Shown here: positions 18,833 through 28,700 of the stretch, piece by piece
Layout: each line of letters begins with the position of its first letter
Numbering within the stretch: the stretch's first letter is position 1
From: Alphaproteobacteria bacterium
Lineage (GTDB): Bacteria; Pseudomonadota; Alphaproteobacteria; Rhizobiales; Rhizobiaceae
Direction: 5' to 3'
Assembly: GCA_024742485.1 (NCBI GenBank)
Contig: JANSYK010000001.1
Location: 1-64,000 of the forward strand
DNA: 64,000 bases
The notes under the pieces: model-generated
What the model was told of the DNA's origin: nothing
Seen by the model: only the letters and a program-made list of their open reading frames with translations
Databases searched by the model: none
Position numbers and translations under genes: made by a program

Positions 18833-19894
18833 TCAGCTTGCCTTCGGATAGTCGACATAACCCTCCGCACCGGGGGCGTAGAACAGATCCGGTTGCGGGT
18901 CGGCGAGCGGCGTATCGGTTTGCATGCGCTCGACCAGGTCCGGATTGGCGATGAACGGCACACCGAACGAAATCAGATCCGCATCGCCACGCCCCACCGT
19001 CGTTTCCGCCCCGGTCCGGTCAAATCCGGTATTGACCATCAATGTGCCATGATAGCCGTTTCGGATTGCGTGCAGCGTTGTTTCCGGGAGACCGTCCTGG
19101 CCCAGCACCAGATGAACATAGACAAGGCCGATCTCCTGCAGTTTCTCAGCCAGCGGGCCGTAATGATCCGCGACCCCCTCATAGGGCGCGATGTCGTTGA
19201 AGGTGCCATGGGGTGAAAACCGGATGCCGACCCGGTCAGCGCCAATGGCCTTCGAGACGGCCTCGGCCACCTCAAGGACAAACCGGCTGCGCTTGTCCGC
19301 CGTGCCGCCATATCCGTCCGTGCGCTGGTTGGAGTCCGGGTTGAGGAACTGTTCCAGGAGATAACCATTGGCGGCATGCAGCTCGATCCCGTCAAAGCCG
19401 GCGGCAATGGCGTTCTTTGCCGCGCCGACAAATTCGTCGATCGCCTGTGCGATGTCCTGCGCGTCCATTTCTTTTGGAACAGGGTGAGGCTGCATGCCAT
19501 CGGTATCGGTGAACATCGTTCCGGCCGCCGCCACGGCGCTTGGCGCGACGATGGTTGACCCTTCCGGCATATTGAGCGGATGGGCAATGCGGCCCGTATG
19601 CATGAGCTGTGCAAAGATCGTCCCGCCGGCGGCGTGAACCGCATCCGTGACCCGTCGCCAGCCGGCCACCTGGTCTTCTGAAAACAGGCCCGGGATCCGC
19701 GGATATCCAAGACCGTTGGCGGACGGAGCGGTGCCTTCGGTGATGATCAGGCCGGCTGAGGCACGCTGTGCATAATAATCGACCATCAGGTCACCGGGGA
19801 TATTGTCGATGGCGCGGCAACGGGTCATGGGCGCCATGACCACCCGGTTCTTGAGTGTTGCGGGGCCGAGGTCGTGCTTGGAAAACAGGTTCAT
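18833..19894 (-). CDS. nemA: Alkene reductase / Old Yellow Enzyme family flavoprotein
   Basis: 353 residues from the ATG at 19894 (MNLFSKHDLGPATLKNRVVM), with AAAGGAGCA as ribosome-binding site; the frame continues upstream, but without family similarity. A TIM-barrel FMN enzyme that reduces activated C=C bonds or nitro-esters with NAD(P)H. Visible features: VVMAPMTRCRA, the substrate-binding His/Asn with the catalytic Tyr in ELHAANGYLLEQFLNP, RTDGYGG, and the phosphate-binding GVPFIANPDLVERM. Divergent from a LysR gene, which is a common pairing for electrophile-responsive control. Confidence 0.93.
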   Translation of the reverse strand: MNLFSKHDLGPATLKNRVVMAPMTRCRAIDNIPGDLMVDYYAQRASAGLIITEGTAPSANGLGYPRIPGLFSEDQVAGWRRVTDAVHAAGGTIFAQLMHTGRIAHPLNMPEGSTIVAPSAVAAAGTMFTDTDGMQPHPVPKEMDAQDIAQAIDEFVGAAKNAIAAGFDGIELHAANGYLLEQFLNPDSNQRTDGYGGTADKRSRFVLEVAEAVSKAIGADRVGIRFSPHGTFNDIAPYEGVADHYGPLAEKLQEIGLVYVHLVLGQDGLPETTLHAIRNGYHGTLMVNTGFDRTGAETTVGRGDADLISFGVPFIANPDLVERMQTDTPLADPQPDLFYAPGAEGYVDYPKAS

Positions 19895-19968
19895 GTCGCA
19901 TTGCTCCTTTGATTGTTTTCCAAAGATAGGTTTGGCCCAATAGTGGACAATAGGCGGAATATGGACTA

Positions 19969-19990
19969 ATTGTCCGTTCATGCGGACAAT
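19969..19990. promoter_or_regulatory. Palindrome between the OYE and LysR genes
   Basis: ATTGTCCG (19969-19976) and CGGACAAT (19983-19990) form an 8-bp inverted repeat with a 6-base spacer. A further GTGGACAAT half-site lies at 19934-19941. This is a plausible binding region for the adjacent LysR protein; it overlaps the first possible LysR start codon, so autoregulation is likely. Confidence 0.55.
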
Positions 19991-20909
19991 GGATGATCTC
20001 AATCTCAACGCGATTGCGGCCTTCCTGCATGTTGCGGAAAAGCAGAGCTTTCGTGGGGCGGCCAAGGCGCTGGGCCTTTCGAAATCGACCCTCAGCCAGC
20101 GTGTCAGCGCGCTGGAGGATCAGCTCGGCGCGCAATTGCTGTGGCGCACCACACGAAGTGTGCGGCTGACCGATATCGGCGAGAATTTCTATCGCGAGGT
20201 CGAGCCGGCCTTTGCCACGATCGTCAACGCCGAACGCCAGATCGGCGACCATCAGGATCACCCGCGCGGACAATTGCGCCTGTCGGCCCCGGTCGAACTG
20301 GGACAATGCGTCCTCGGCAATGTCATCAGGCTGTATGCCGAACAATATCCCGATGTGGAACTGGTGGTCGATCTGAGCGACCGCCGCGTCAACCTCATCG
20401 AGGACGGGTTTGACCTTGCGGTGCGAACCGGGCCGCTGGACGATTCCAGCCTGATCTGCAGGAAACTCTCCATTCTGGGGCCTTTGCGCATTTTCGCCAG
20501 CCCGAACTATCTCAAGGCCCATGGCACGCCAAAAACCCCGCGCGACCTCTCCGATCATGCCTGCATGACCATGACCGGAAAGCACGAAGCCTCCACATGG
20601 CACCTGGAAGGTCCGGACGGCACGGTTTCCGTCCCGGTCAAGCCGCGCATTGCGGTCGGCAGCTGGACCATCCTGCGGGAACTGGTCGTCGCCGGCCTCG
20701 GCATCGCTCAACTGCCCGAGCTGACCGGCCTGCATGGAGCGGGCGAGGGGGACCTCGTGGAAATCATGCAGGACTGGGCGCCCCAGGGCGATGCCTGCTA
20801 CGCCGTCTACCCCGGCGGCCGCAACCCGTCACCAGCCCTGCGCGCCATGGTCAACCTGCTGGCCGAGCAATTTGCCGGCACCTTGAAGAGTTGTGTGTTG
20901 CCGCGTTGA
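19980..20909 (+). CDS. LysR-family transcriptional regulator
   Basis: 309 residues from the first ATG, or 306 from the ATG at 19989 (MDDLNLNAIAAFLHVAEKQS), which fits the family better. N-terminal winged helix-turn-helix (residues 6-65, SFRGAAKALGLSKSTLSQRV) and C-terminal periplasmic-binding-like effector domain (LRLSAPVELGQ..., VELVVDLSDRRVNLIEDGFD). Probably controls the divergent alkene reductase gene through the palindrome in the shared 85-base region. Confidence 0.93.
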   Translation: MRTMDDLNLNAIAAFLHVAEKQSFRGAAKALGLSKSTLSQRVSALEDQLGAQLLWRTTRSVRLTDIGENFYREVEPAFATIVNAERQIGDHQDHPRGQLRLSAPVELGQCVLGNVIRLYAEQYPDVELVVDLSDRRVNLIEDGFDLAVRTGPLDDSSLICRKLSILGPLRIFASPNYLKAHGTPKTPRDLSDHACMTMTGKHEASTWHLEGPDGTVSVPVKPRIAVGSWTILRELVVAGLGIAQLPELTGLHGAGEGDLVEIMQDWAPQGDACYAVYPGGRNPSPALRAMVNLLAEQFAGTLKSCVLPR

Positions 20910-21022
20910 GGGAGCCCGTTGCGCGGAAGTAAACTCCACCCGCATCAAATAGCCCGGCATCATCACATGCCTATGACCCAAGAAGATGTCATACTGAGAA
21001 CGCTTGTACCCTGGCTTGCGCC

Positions 21023-21523
21023 TCAGCCGGTGTTGAGTGAGAAGGCGTAGTTGGCGCCGATGACCTTGAAATTGGCACGGCGCAAGAATTTGTCCGTCCT
21101 TTGAATATCGATACCGGACGTGACATGGATCATGATTTCTCGGGACCCGCGCTTTTTTGACCACTCGATAACAGTCGAAAGCAACCTGATCGCTACCTTG
21201 CCGCCAATCATTGTGCTGCGATGGCGCTCGCCGACATAGAAGGCCATAACAGAGGTTATCAGCGCATCGGTTCCAACCATGAATTCGCTCACGGAACAGA
21301 AGATGAAGCCAATCGGGTCACCATCGATCTCAGCGATAACCAGTGCATGCTGCTCCGGATTGGTGAACGCGCGGCCCGCAAACCGGTTGCATTTCTCACG
21401 GCTGAGCGGAATGGAACGGAACCCGGACGACTCGTGTAATTCCACCACCAGTGGATAAACCTTGTCCAGATCCGCCTTTGTCTTTGCGAACCTCAGGCCA
21501 ATGTGTGATTGAATCATTGGCAT
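21023..21523 (-). CDS. GNAT-family N-acetyltransferase
   Basis: 166 residues. The GNAT fold is suggested by the central strand VIAEIDGDPIGFIFCSVSEF, a VMAFYVGERHRSTMIGGKVA acetyl-CoA-binding region, and C-terminal FLRRANFKVIGANYAFSL. The usual RxxGxG motif is altered (RSTMIGG), so the call is moderate. Substrate unknown. An alternative ATG lies two codons inside (MIQSH). It stands alone between LysR and the AT-rich region. Confidence 0.65.
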   Translation of the reverse strand: MPMIQSHIGLRFAKTKADLDKVYPLVVELHESSGFRSIPLSREKCNRFAGRAFTNPEQHALVIAEIDGDPIGFIFCSVSEFMVGTDALITSVMAFYVGERHRSTMIGGKVAIRLLSTVIEWSKKRGSREIMIHVTSGIDIQRTDKFLRRANFKVIGANYAFSLNTG

Positions 21524-22132
21524 TGCGTCCCATTCCGGTTGACATTCCTATCTTCAGCGTTTGAACGAAAACGCCCCGAAACACAAGGGCCGGGATGCTG
21601 TAGCCGATGTAAAGACCGAGAGTGGGTAGCCACAACCTATGAAAGCAATCTTGGAGGCAATGTGAAATACCGCTTTACAGAACCTGCAACTTATGAGTTA
21701 CTTGCGGTCATTGGTTAGGGCGGCCAATTTCGATCTAAATCAATGAGTGTGGCGATTTTCTCCAGCGATATGGACGGCGATGCCTTAGGTGCTTCTATGT
21801 TGATGTACTGTTGTATTGGTTTGGGGTAAGCAAGCTTTAGTACCCGGTATGAAGTGGGGATTGAGTAAACTGTCACCGTAATTAGATGTGAAAAACGGAT
21901 CTATTCGAGGGCACTCAGCGGTGCACAATGCGCTATGAACAAGGTTTTTCCGCTGTCATTAGTGAAGGGCATTAAACTCATTTACCGTTCTGTCGCCTAG
22001 GAGAGACAAAAATTCAAAGGAAAAAAACAATTATAATTGTCGCATTTATTGAAGAATGTGTGATAATATAAATAATTCTAACTAAATTCGCGGAAAAAAT
22101 GTGCATAAGTTAATATTATTGGGAACTGAATA
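21524..22132. other. AT-rich gap before the T1SS locus
   Basis: No recognised gene in about 600 bases. From about 21720 the composition becomes clearly AT-rich, and 22010-22130 is mostly A and T with promoter-like hexamers (e.g. TTATTG at 22046 and TATAAA at 22067, though spacing is short). A short frame ending at 21718 (NVKYRFTEPATYELLAVIG) may be a gene remnant. This is the likely promoter region for the downstream secretion locus. Confidence 0.4.
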
Positions 22133-22687
22133 TTGGAAAAAAAACTTAAGAAAACAATAATTTTATTAAAGGTTGCAGTAGTCGTATTATTTTCGACCGT
22201 AAGTCCTATATTTTCGGCAGACTCTGATTGGCAGTTTGATAGAAAACTTGCAATAGGTCACATGATCAATCGTAACTGCGATCAAGCTTGGAAAATATTG
22301 TGGGAATCAGCCCAGACAGGTAGAAAAGAAGCGCTAAATACCATCGCGCTCGGAATTTACACGCATGGAATGTCAATCCCCGGTGCAATGACGGACAAAT
22401 TGTCGATGTATAGATACATCTTCATTTTTCTTACATATGGCCTCTCAAATCAAGCCGACACAGAAAAGAGATTATTGAATGAGCTTTTTGGTGAAGTTCT
22501 ATTCCCAAAAAAATCAGGTCACCCTTTTGGTGAGTGTTTGAGAAATTCAACAAATATTTCGAGCTGCACCGATGTGGCTATCTCTGAACGACTTGTACCT
22601 AGCTTCTCTGACTTTGTTTCTGAAGTGAATAATTCGGGAGGGGCCACCAATCAGAAATCGATTTGTTTGTTTAATGTAGAGAACTAA
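22133..22687 (+). CDS. Small exported protein of unknown function
   Basis: 184 residues from a TTG start. A lysine-rich N-terminus and hydrophobic run (TIILLKVAVVVLFSTVSPIF) followed by SA-DSD look like a cleaved signal peptide, so it should be periplasmic or secreted by Sec. The mature part has a Sel1-like helical segment (AWKILWESAQTGRKEALNTIALGIYTHG) and four cysteines. AT-rich codon use is unlike the housekeeping genes. It ends 18 bases before the giant RTX gene, so the two are probably co-transcribed; a role as chaperone, inhibitor or co-factor for that protein is inference only. Confidence 0.65.
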   Translation: MEKKLKKTIILLKVAVVVLFSTVSPIFSADSDWQFDRKLAIGHMINRNCDQAWKILWESAQTGRKEALNTIALGIYTHGMSIPGAMTDKLSMYRYIFIFLTYGLSNQADTEKRLLNELFGEVLFPKKSGHPFGECLRNSTNISSCTDVAISERLVPSFSDFVSEVNNSGGATNQKSICLFNVEN

Positions 22688-22705
22688 TTTGGGCAGGACA
22701 CGATA

Positions 22706-25700
22706 ATGGACAAGGTGACCAGAAGTTTTACTACAGGTGAGATGGCGTTACTGGACGCGGTTTTCGGTCTAGGCACAATTGACTATAGCCAATCCAGTGT
22801 GGGTAATACTAGAGCATTACCAACGGATAGAGCACACGCTCCATTTGGAAACATACACTTTCCAACAAACTATAGGGAAGATTTTAGCGACGATTCAGTG
22901 CCTACCGGATTGAAAGCCGTGTTCGTACATGAGGCTGCACATGTTTTCCAATCTCAGATCGGCATTAATGTTGCGCGGGACGCCTTATTTAACCGTAGCT
23001 ACGACTATAGCCCTTTGTTCAGTGGAAAAGACTTTTACTCTCTCGGTGTTGAAGCGCAAGCTCAAGCAATCAGTGACTTCTTTCGTGCTGAGCATGGATT
23101 TCTGCCTGAGCGTCGTGATATGTCGCCAAGAACCGTGGACGAGTTTCTAAGCGTGCTGCCGGACACCATAGTTGAAGCATATTTTCACCGAGCGGAGTGC
23201 TTTCCATCTGGAACATTAATAGAGACTCCGAATGGCCGTACACCAATTGAGAGCCTGCACCCCGGAGATATCGTTCTAGCCTTCGATGTAAGCGATACTA
23301 ATGGCCGAAGCGTGTTGATTCCACGGAAGGTTGTTCGGATTTACCAGAATACGACACAAGAGTGGCTGGTTCTTTCAAATGGATTAACGGTTACGCCCGG
23401 GCATCATTTCCTAGATGAACACGGAACATTTCGCGCAATCGAGGCCATCCTTGCTCAAGGCAATGGTACGGCGCGATTGATTGCTGAAGACGGCTCTGTT
23501 GAGTCTGTTTCGGCAATACGTATCCAATTTTCTGAAGAGACAGCTCAACTCTATCAGCAGCGTGAAGCTGTTGAATTTGTTTCAACAGGTTCGGTCGCAA
23601 AAGCAGCGCGAGTGTTTGATGGCTGGACTACATATAACTTCGAAGTGGAGGATCTTCATACGTACGTAGCGGGTGGTATCCGCGTTCACAATAAGTCTGG
23701 GATATTCGGACAGATTGGCAGCGCCCTGGACGCAGGCTTGGATACCGCCGGACCTGTTGGGTCAGTTTCAGATTTGGTGGGTAACACGATCAGCTCAGCG
23801 CTGCACGCAGTTGATGGGGCGGTGAAAAACATATCGGACGGTTTCTCCAATCTCGGCAATTCTATTTTCAGCGGCATCAGCGGTGCTTTCACTTCGGTTG
23901 CGGCGGGTGTTGGTGGTTTTTTCGGCAACTTGGCCGAGGGCAATATTGGCGGTGCCATTGGCAGCGCATTTTCCGGCGCCGTGGGGGCAGTAGCATCCGT
24001 CGTCGGAGGGATTGTCTCAACAATCGGTTCAGTTGTCACCGGCATAGCCAACACAATTGGCAGCATATTCGGGGGGCCGTCAGACAAGAGCAGTGCCGGC
24101 GGGAACAATTCCGACAGCAATTCTGCTGGTGAACCCGACAGCGGCGGTGGCTTTTTCTCCGGAATTGCTGATGCGGTTGGCTCGGTTGTCGGCGGTATTG
24201 CCGATGCGGTCGGATCAGTCGTTGGCGGCATTGCCAATGCCATTGGCAGTATATTCGGTGGCGGTTCGTCAAACAGCAACAGCAATTCCGATTCTTCTTC
24301 AGGCGGCGATGGGGGTGGAGGCGGCAAACCCGTCATTCTTGATCTTGACGGTGACGGGATTCAGGTCACCGCGCTGGATCGATCGACCATTTATATGGAT
24401 GCGAGCGGTGACGGGCTTTTGCAGCGAACGGCGTGGGCGGATGCCGGCGATGGCGTTTTGTTCGTGGATCCCGACAACCACGATGCAATAGTTGAAAAGC
24501 GGCAGTTTGTCTTCACCGAATGGGATCCGACGGCCACCAGCGATTTGGAAGCGCTGGCCAGCATCTTTGACAGCAATGGTGACGGCATTCTCAGTGCGGC
24601 GGATGATGATTTCGACGACTTCAAGCTGCTTGTAACGGAGGACGATGGATCAACCACCGTCAAGACGCTGACGGAGCTTGGCATCACCGAAATCGATCTG
24701 ACAGCCGATGCGACCCAGATCGAGCTGGCGGATGGTTCCGTCATAACGGGCCAGTCGACGTTCAAGCGCTCGGATGGCACGACAGGCACAGTGGGCGACA
24801 TGCTGCTGGCGTCGGAAGCGCATGGGCACCGGATTGTTCAAAGCGAAAGCACGGACGGCAGCGGAAACCGGGTTCTGGAGATCACCGCCTATGCCACGGA
24901 TGGCACAAAGGCCTATTCCATCCATTCGGTCACCAGTCCGGACGGTTCGGACATAACCAACCGCTACGACGACAATGGCGACGGAGTCGTTGACCGAATC
25001 CAGACGATTGTCACCGTGACCAATCCCGATGGCAGCACTGTTGAAACGGAATCAAATCTTTTGGGTAGCGTTGCGGCAACTGCTGTTCTGCAGACCCGGA
25101 CGGTCACGTCGGTCAGCGCAGACGGCCTGACCGAAACGATCGAGCGCGATTCCACCGGTGGCGGCTGGTATGATGAGCGTGAGGTGCGTGTCACGAATGC
25201 CGATGGAAGCCGGACGATGACGACCAGCTACCTGGCGAAAAACGGATCCGTCATCAATAGCATCAGCGAGACGGTCTCCATTGATGGCTTGCAGCGTGTT
25301 GAAGCAATTGATGAAGACGGTGACGGTACAGCCGATACGACAACCACGCAAACTGTAGCGGTCCATCCTGACGACAGCCGCACCGAGACGATAGCGGTCA
25401 GCAATGCGGATGGGTCTTTTCGCTCCAACGTTACCGAAGATGTCAGCGCCGATGGCCGCACCAAATCGGTCAAGCGCGATCTGGATGGCGATGGTGACAT
25501 CGATGTACAGGAGGATCATCTGATTGTCGTTGCACCGGATGGAACGTCGACATCGACGACCACAATCAAGAACGGCGATGGTACCATCCGGAGCTCGGTG
25601 ACCACGGACCAATCGGCTGACACGTTGACGAAAACCAGCCGTCTTGACGAGGATGGTGATGGAGACATTGATCTAACGATCGTCGATGCAACCACGATCA

Positions 25701-28700
25701 ATCCGGATGGCAGCCGCGAGTCCGTGGTCACGCAGACGAACAATGACGGCTCAGTCCGCGCCAAGAGCAAGGTGACTCTGGGTGCCGATAAGGTCACGAC
25801 CAAGACCTGGGAAGACCTGAACCAGAACGGAACTTTTGAGGCAAGCGACGTGCTATCCTTGGTCGCGGTCAATGCTACAACCCAGGAGCGCACGGCGACG
25901 GATTATGCCCGCAATGCAGATGGTTCTATCCATGCTGAGCAGGTTGCCGTAACCAGCGCGGACGGGCTGAACAGGGCCACAACCATCGATGCGGATGGCG
26001 ATGGCGACACGGATACATCTATTACTGACGTAACCACGGTCAATGGTGCCGGGATTGCGACGCGGACAATTGAAACCCGCAACCAGGATGGATCCCTGCG
26101 TGACAAGACGACGATAGTGACCAGTGCCGATGGGCTAACGATCACGACTGAAACCGATGTTGATGGTGACGGACTGATCGAAGAAAAGATGATCGATGCG
26201 TCGGTTCTGGAGACCGACGACAGCACTACGCAGACGGTTTCCCGTTTCGCCGGGGATGGCACCACCCTGCTAGAAAAGACCACTACGCAAAAGAGTGCAG
26301 ACCGTCTGACGGTCACCGTCAGCGTCGACAGCGATGGCAACGGAACGAACGATCAAGTTGTCACCGAAGTGCAAGCCGCGGACGGTGCCATTACGCGCAC
26401 CGAAACGGCTTACAATCCCGATGGCAGCGTGATCGGCCGGATTGTGACGAACACCAGTGCCAATGGCCTGACGACAACCGAAGCAACCGATTTGGATGGC
26501 GACCTTGCAGCCGATTTGACGGAAACCGCATCAACCGTGCTGAACGCCGATGGCAGCCGGACAACCACCGAATCCGCTACCAACCCAGACGCCAGCCTGC
26601 GCATGCGGACCCAAACGACCGTCAGCGATGACGGGCTGGTGACAACCAGCCGCGCGGATGCTGATGGTGACGGCACCTATGAACGCGAATTCACGGACAC
26701 GACGGTGCTGAATACGGACGGAAGCATTACGACGACAAGCGTCGTTCGATCGGCAGACGCGACCACTCTCAATGCCACACAGATCATCGAATCCGACGAC
26801 GGGCTCGAAATGGTCCAGAAAACAGATGCCGATGGCGATGGCGGGTACGACCTCATCGAAACCGTAACGACGGTCCTTCAGGATGATGGCGGGACAACCA
26901 CCACAACTGAGCTTCGCGATGCATCAAACACGCTGCGCAGCAGCCGGAGCGAGAGCATTTCAGACAACCAGCGCATCGTCATTGTTCAAGATGATCTCAA
27001 TGGTGACGGGCAGTCCGATATGTCTGTGTCGCAGACAGTCGCCGATGATGGATCGGTTGAGACCATTGAATCTGAAATTGCCGCGGACGGAACGCTGCAG
27101 AGCCGGGTGCGGCAAGTGCTCAGCGATGACGGCCTCTCGCAGACGACCGAAGTCGACGCCGATGGCAACGGCACATACGAGACAATCGTCGCTGAAACCG
27201 GCGTCCTGAACGCCAACGGATCGCAAACTCAAACCGTCACAAGCAAGGGTTCTGATGGCTCTGTACACAGCCGAGTGGAGACCACCGCGAGCGCCGATGG
27301 CCTTTCGGAGACTCTGAAAGAGGATGTCAATGGCGATGGCACGAACGACCTGACGGTTACGCGGCAAACCACGATCAACTCCGACGGGGTGACGACCACC
27401 ACTGAGCAGCATGTGGCTGCAGATGATTCGACGCTGATGTTGTTGACGGAAACAGTCAGTGCTGATGGCCGGACAGTCACGCGGCACATTGACGCCGATG
27501 GCAACGGACAAATTGATGAGGAGACGACGATCGTCCTCGGTAACGATGGCGTCACCACAACGACATCGTCCTACTATTCACCTACGGGCGTGCTTGTTTC
27601 GAAAATTGTTAGCACCGAAAGCAGTGATGGGCTGGTTCAAGGCCGGTCGATTGATCGGGACGGCGACGGAACATATGAGGCAACCACTTCCGACATTGCA
27701 ACGCTTTCCACCGATGGCAGCATCTCTCGCACCGTCACGCACCGCGACGCACAAAATGCGTTGATCGGGGGTGAAAGCCACTTTGTGTCTGATGACGGCT
27801 TGCAGTCGAGCGTCGATTTCGATCTTGACGGCGATGGGATAAATGAGACTGAAACAGATTTTTCCACCACCTTCAGCAACAATGGAACTGTAGTCGAATC
27901 CGCCATTACGCGTGATGCATCCGGCGTCAAGACTGCTGAATCAACACGTTCGACAAGCGGAAACGAACTGCAGATTACGGAAACAGCGGACTTTGACGCC
28001 GACGGCAACGCAAACCGTGATTTGGCGATCATCAAAGGTGCGGATGGTGGCAGCACGGAAACGATTCGCCAGTTTGGAACCGCAGGTGGGTTGCAGCAAT
28101 TGGCCACAACCATTGTCAGTGCCGATGAACGCACACAAACCACGACAATCGATACCGATGGTGATGGCGATATTGACCTGGGAGTAACGACCCATATTGA
28201 TCTGAACAGAACAGAGAGGACGACCTATGAGGATCGGGCGAGTGATGGAACATCACTGGCTCTGATCACCGAAACCAGCGCTGCGAATGGAGTGAAACAG
28301 ACCGCCGCTTTTGACGTCGATGGTGACGGCGACAACGATTTTTCGCGCAATACGACTGTGTCCTACAATGGCGCAGGGGACGAGATCCGTCTTTATGAGC
28401 ATTCTTACCAGACCGGAAAGCTGCATTATTCAAGTGAGACCACAACGGCCGCAAACGGCCTTTCTTCGACCACGACGTTTGATGTGAATGGTGATGGTGC
28501 TGTGGACGGAAGCACGCAGACCACAACCACGGTTCATGCGGATGGCAGCCGAACGACCGTCACCGGCGAGGAACTCGCAGACGGTTCCCTTCGGTCCCGT
28601 TATACGGAGACTGTGAGTTCGGACGGAAGAACGACGACAAAATCATACGATTTCGATGGCGATGGGCAAGACGACAAAGTAAGCGTCGCGAAAGTCAATC

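Noticed and set aside
21509-21718. 69-codon frame in the gap after the GNAT gene
   Set aside because: No ribosome-binding site or family match; only its last 20 residues look protein-like, so kept as a possible remnant, not a gene.
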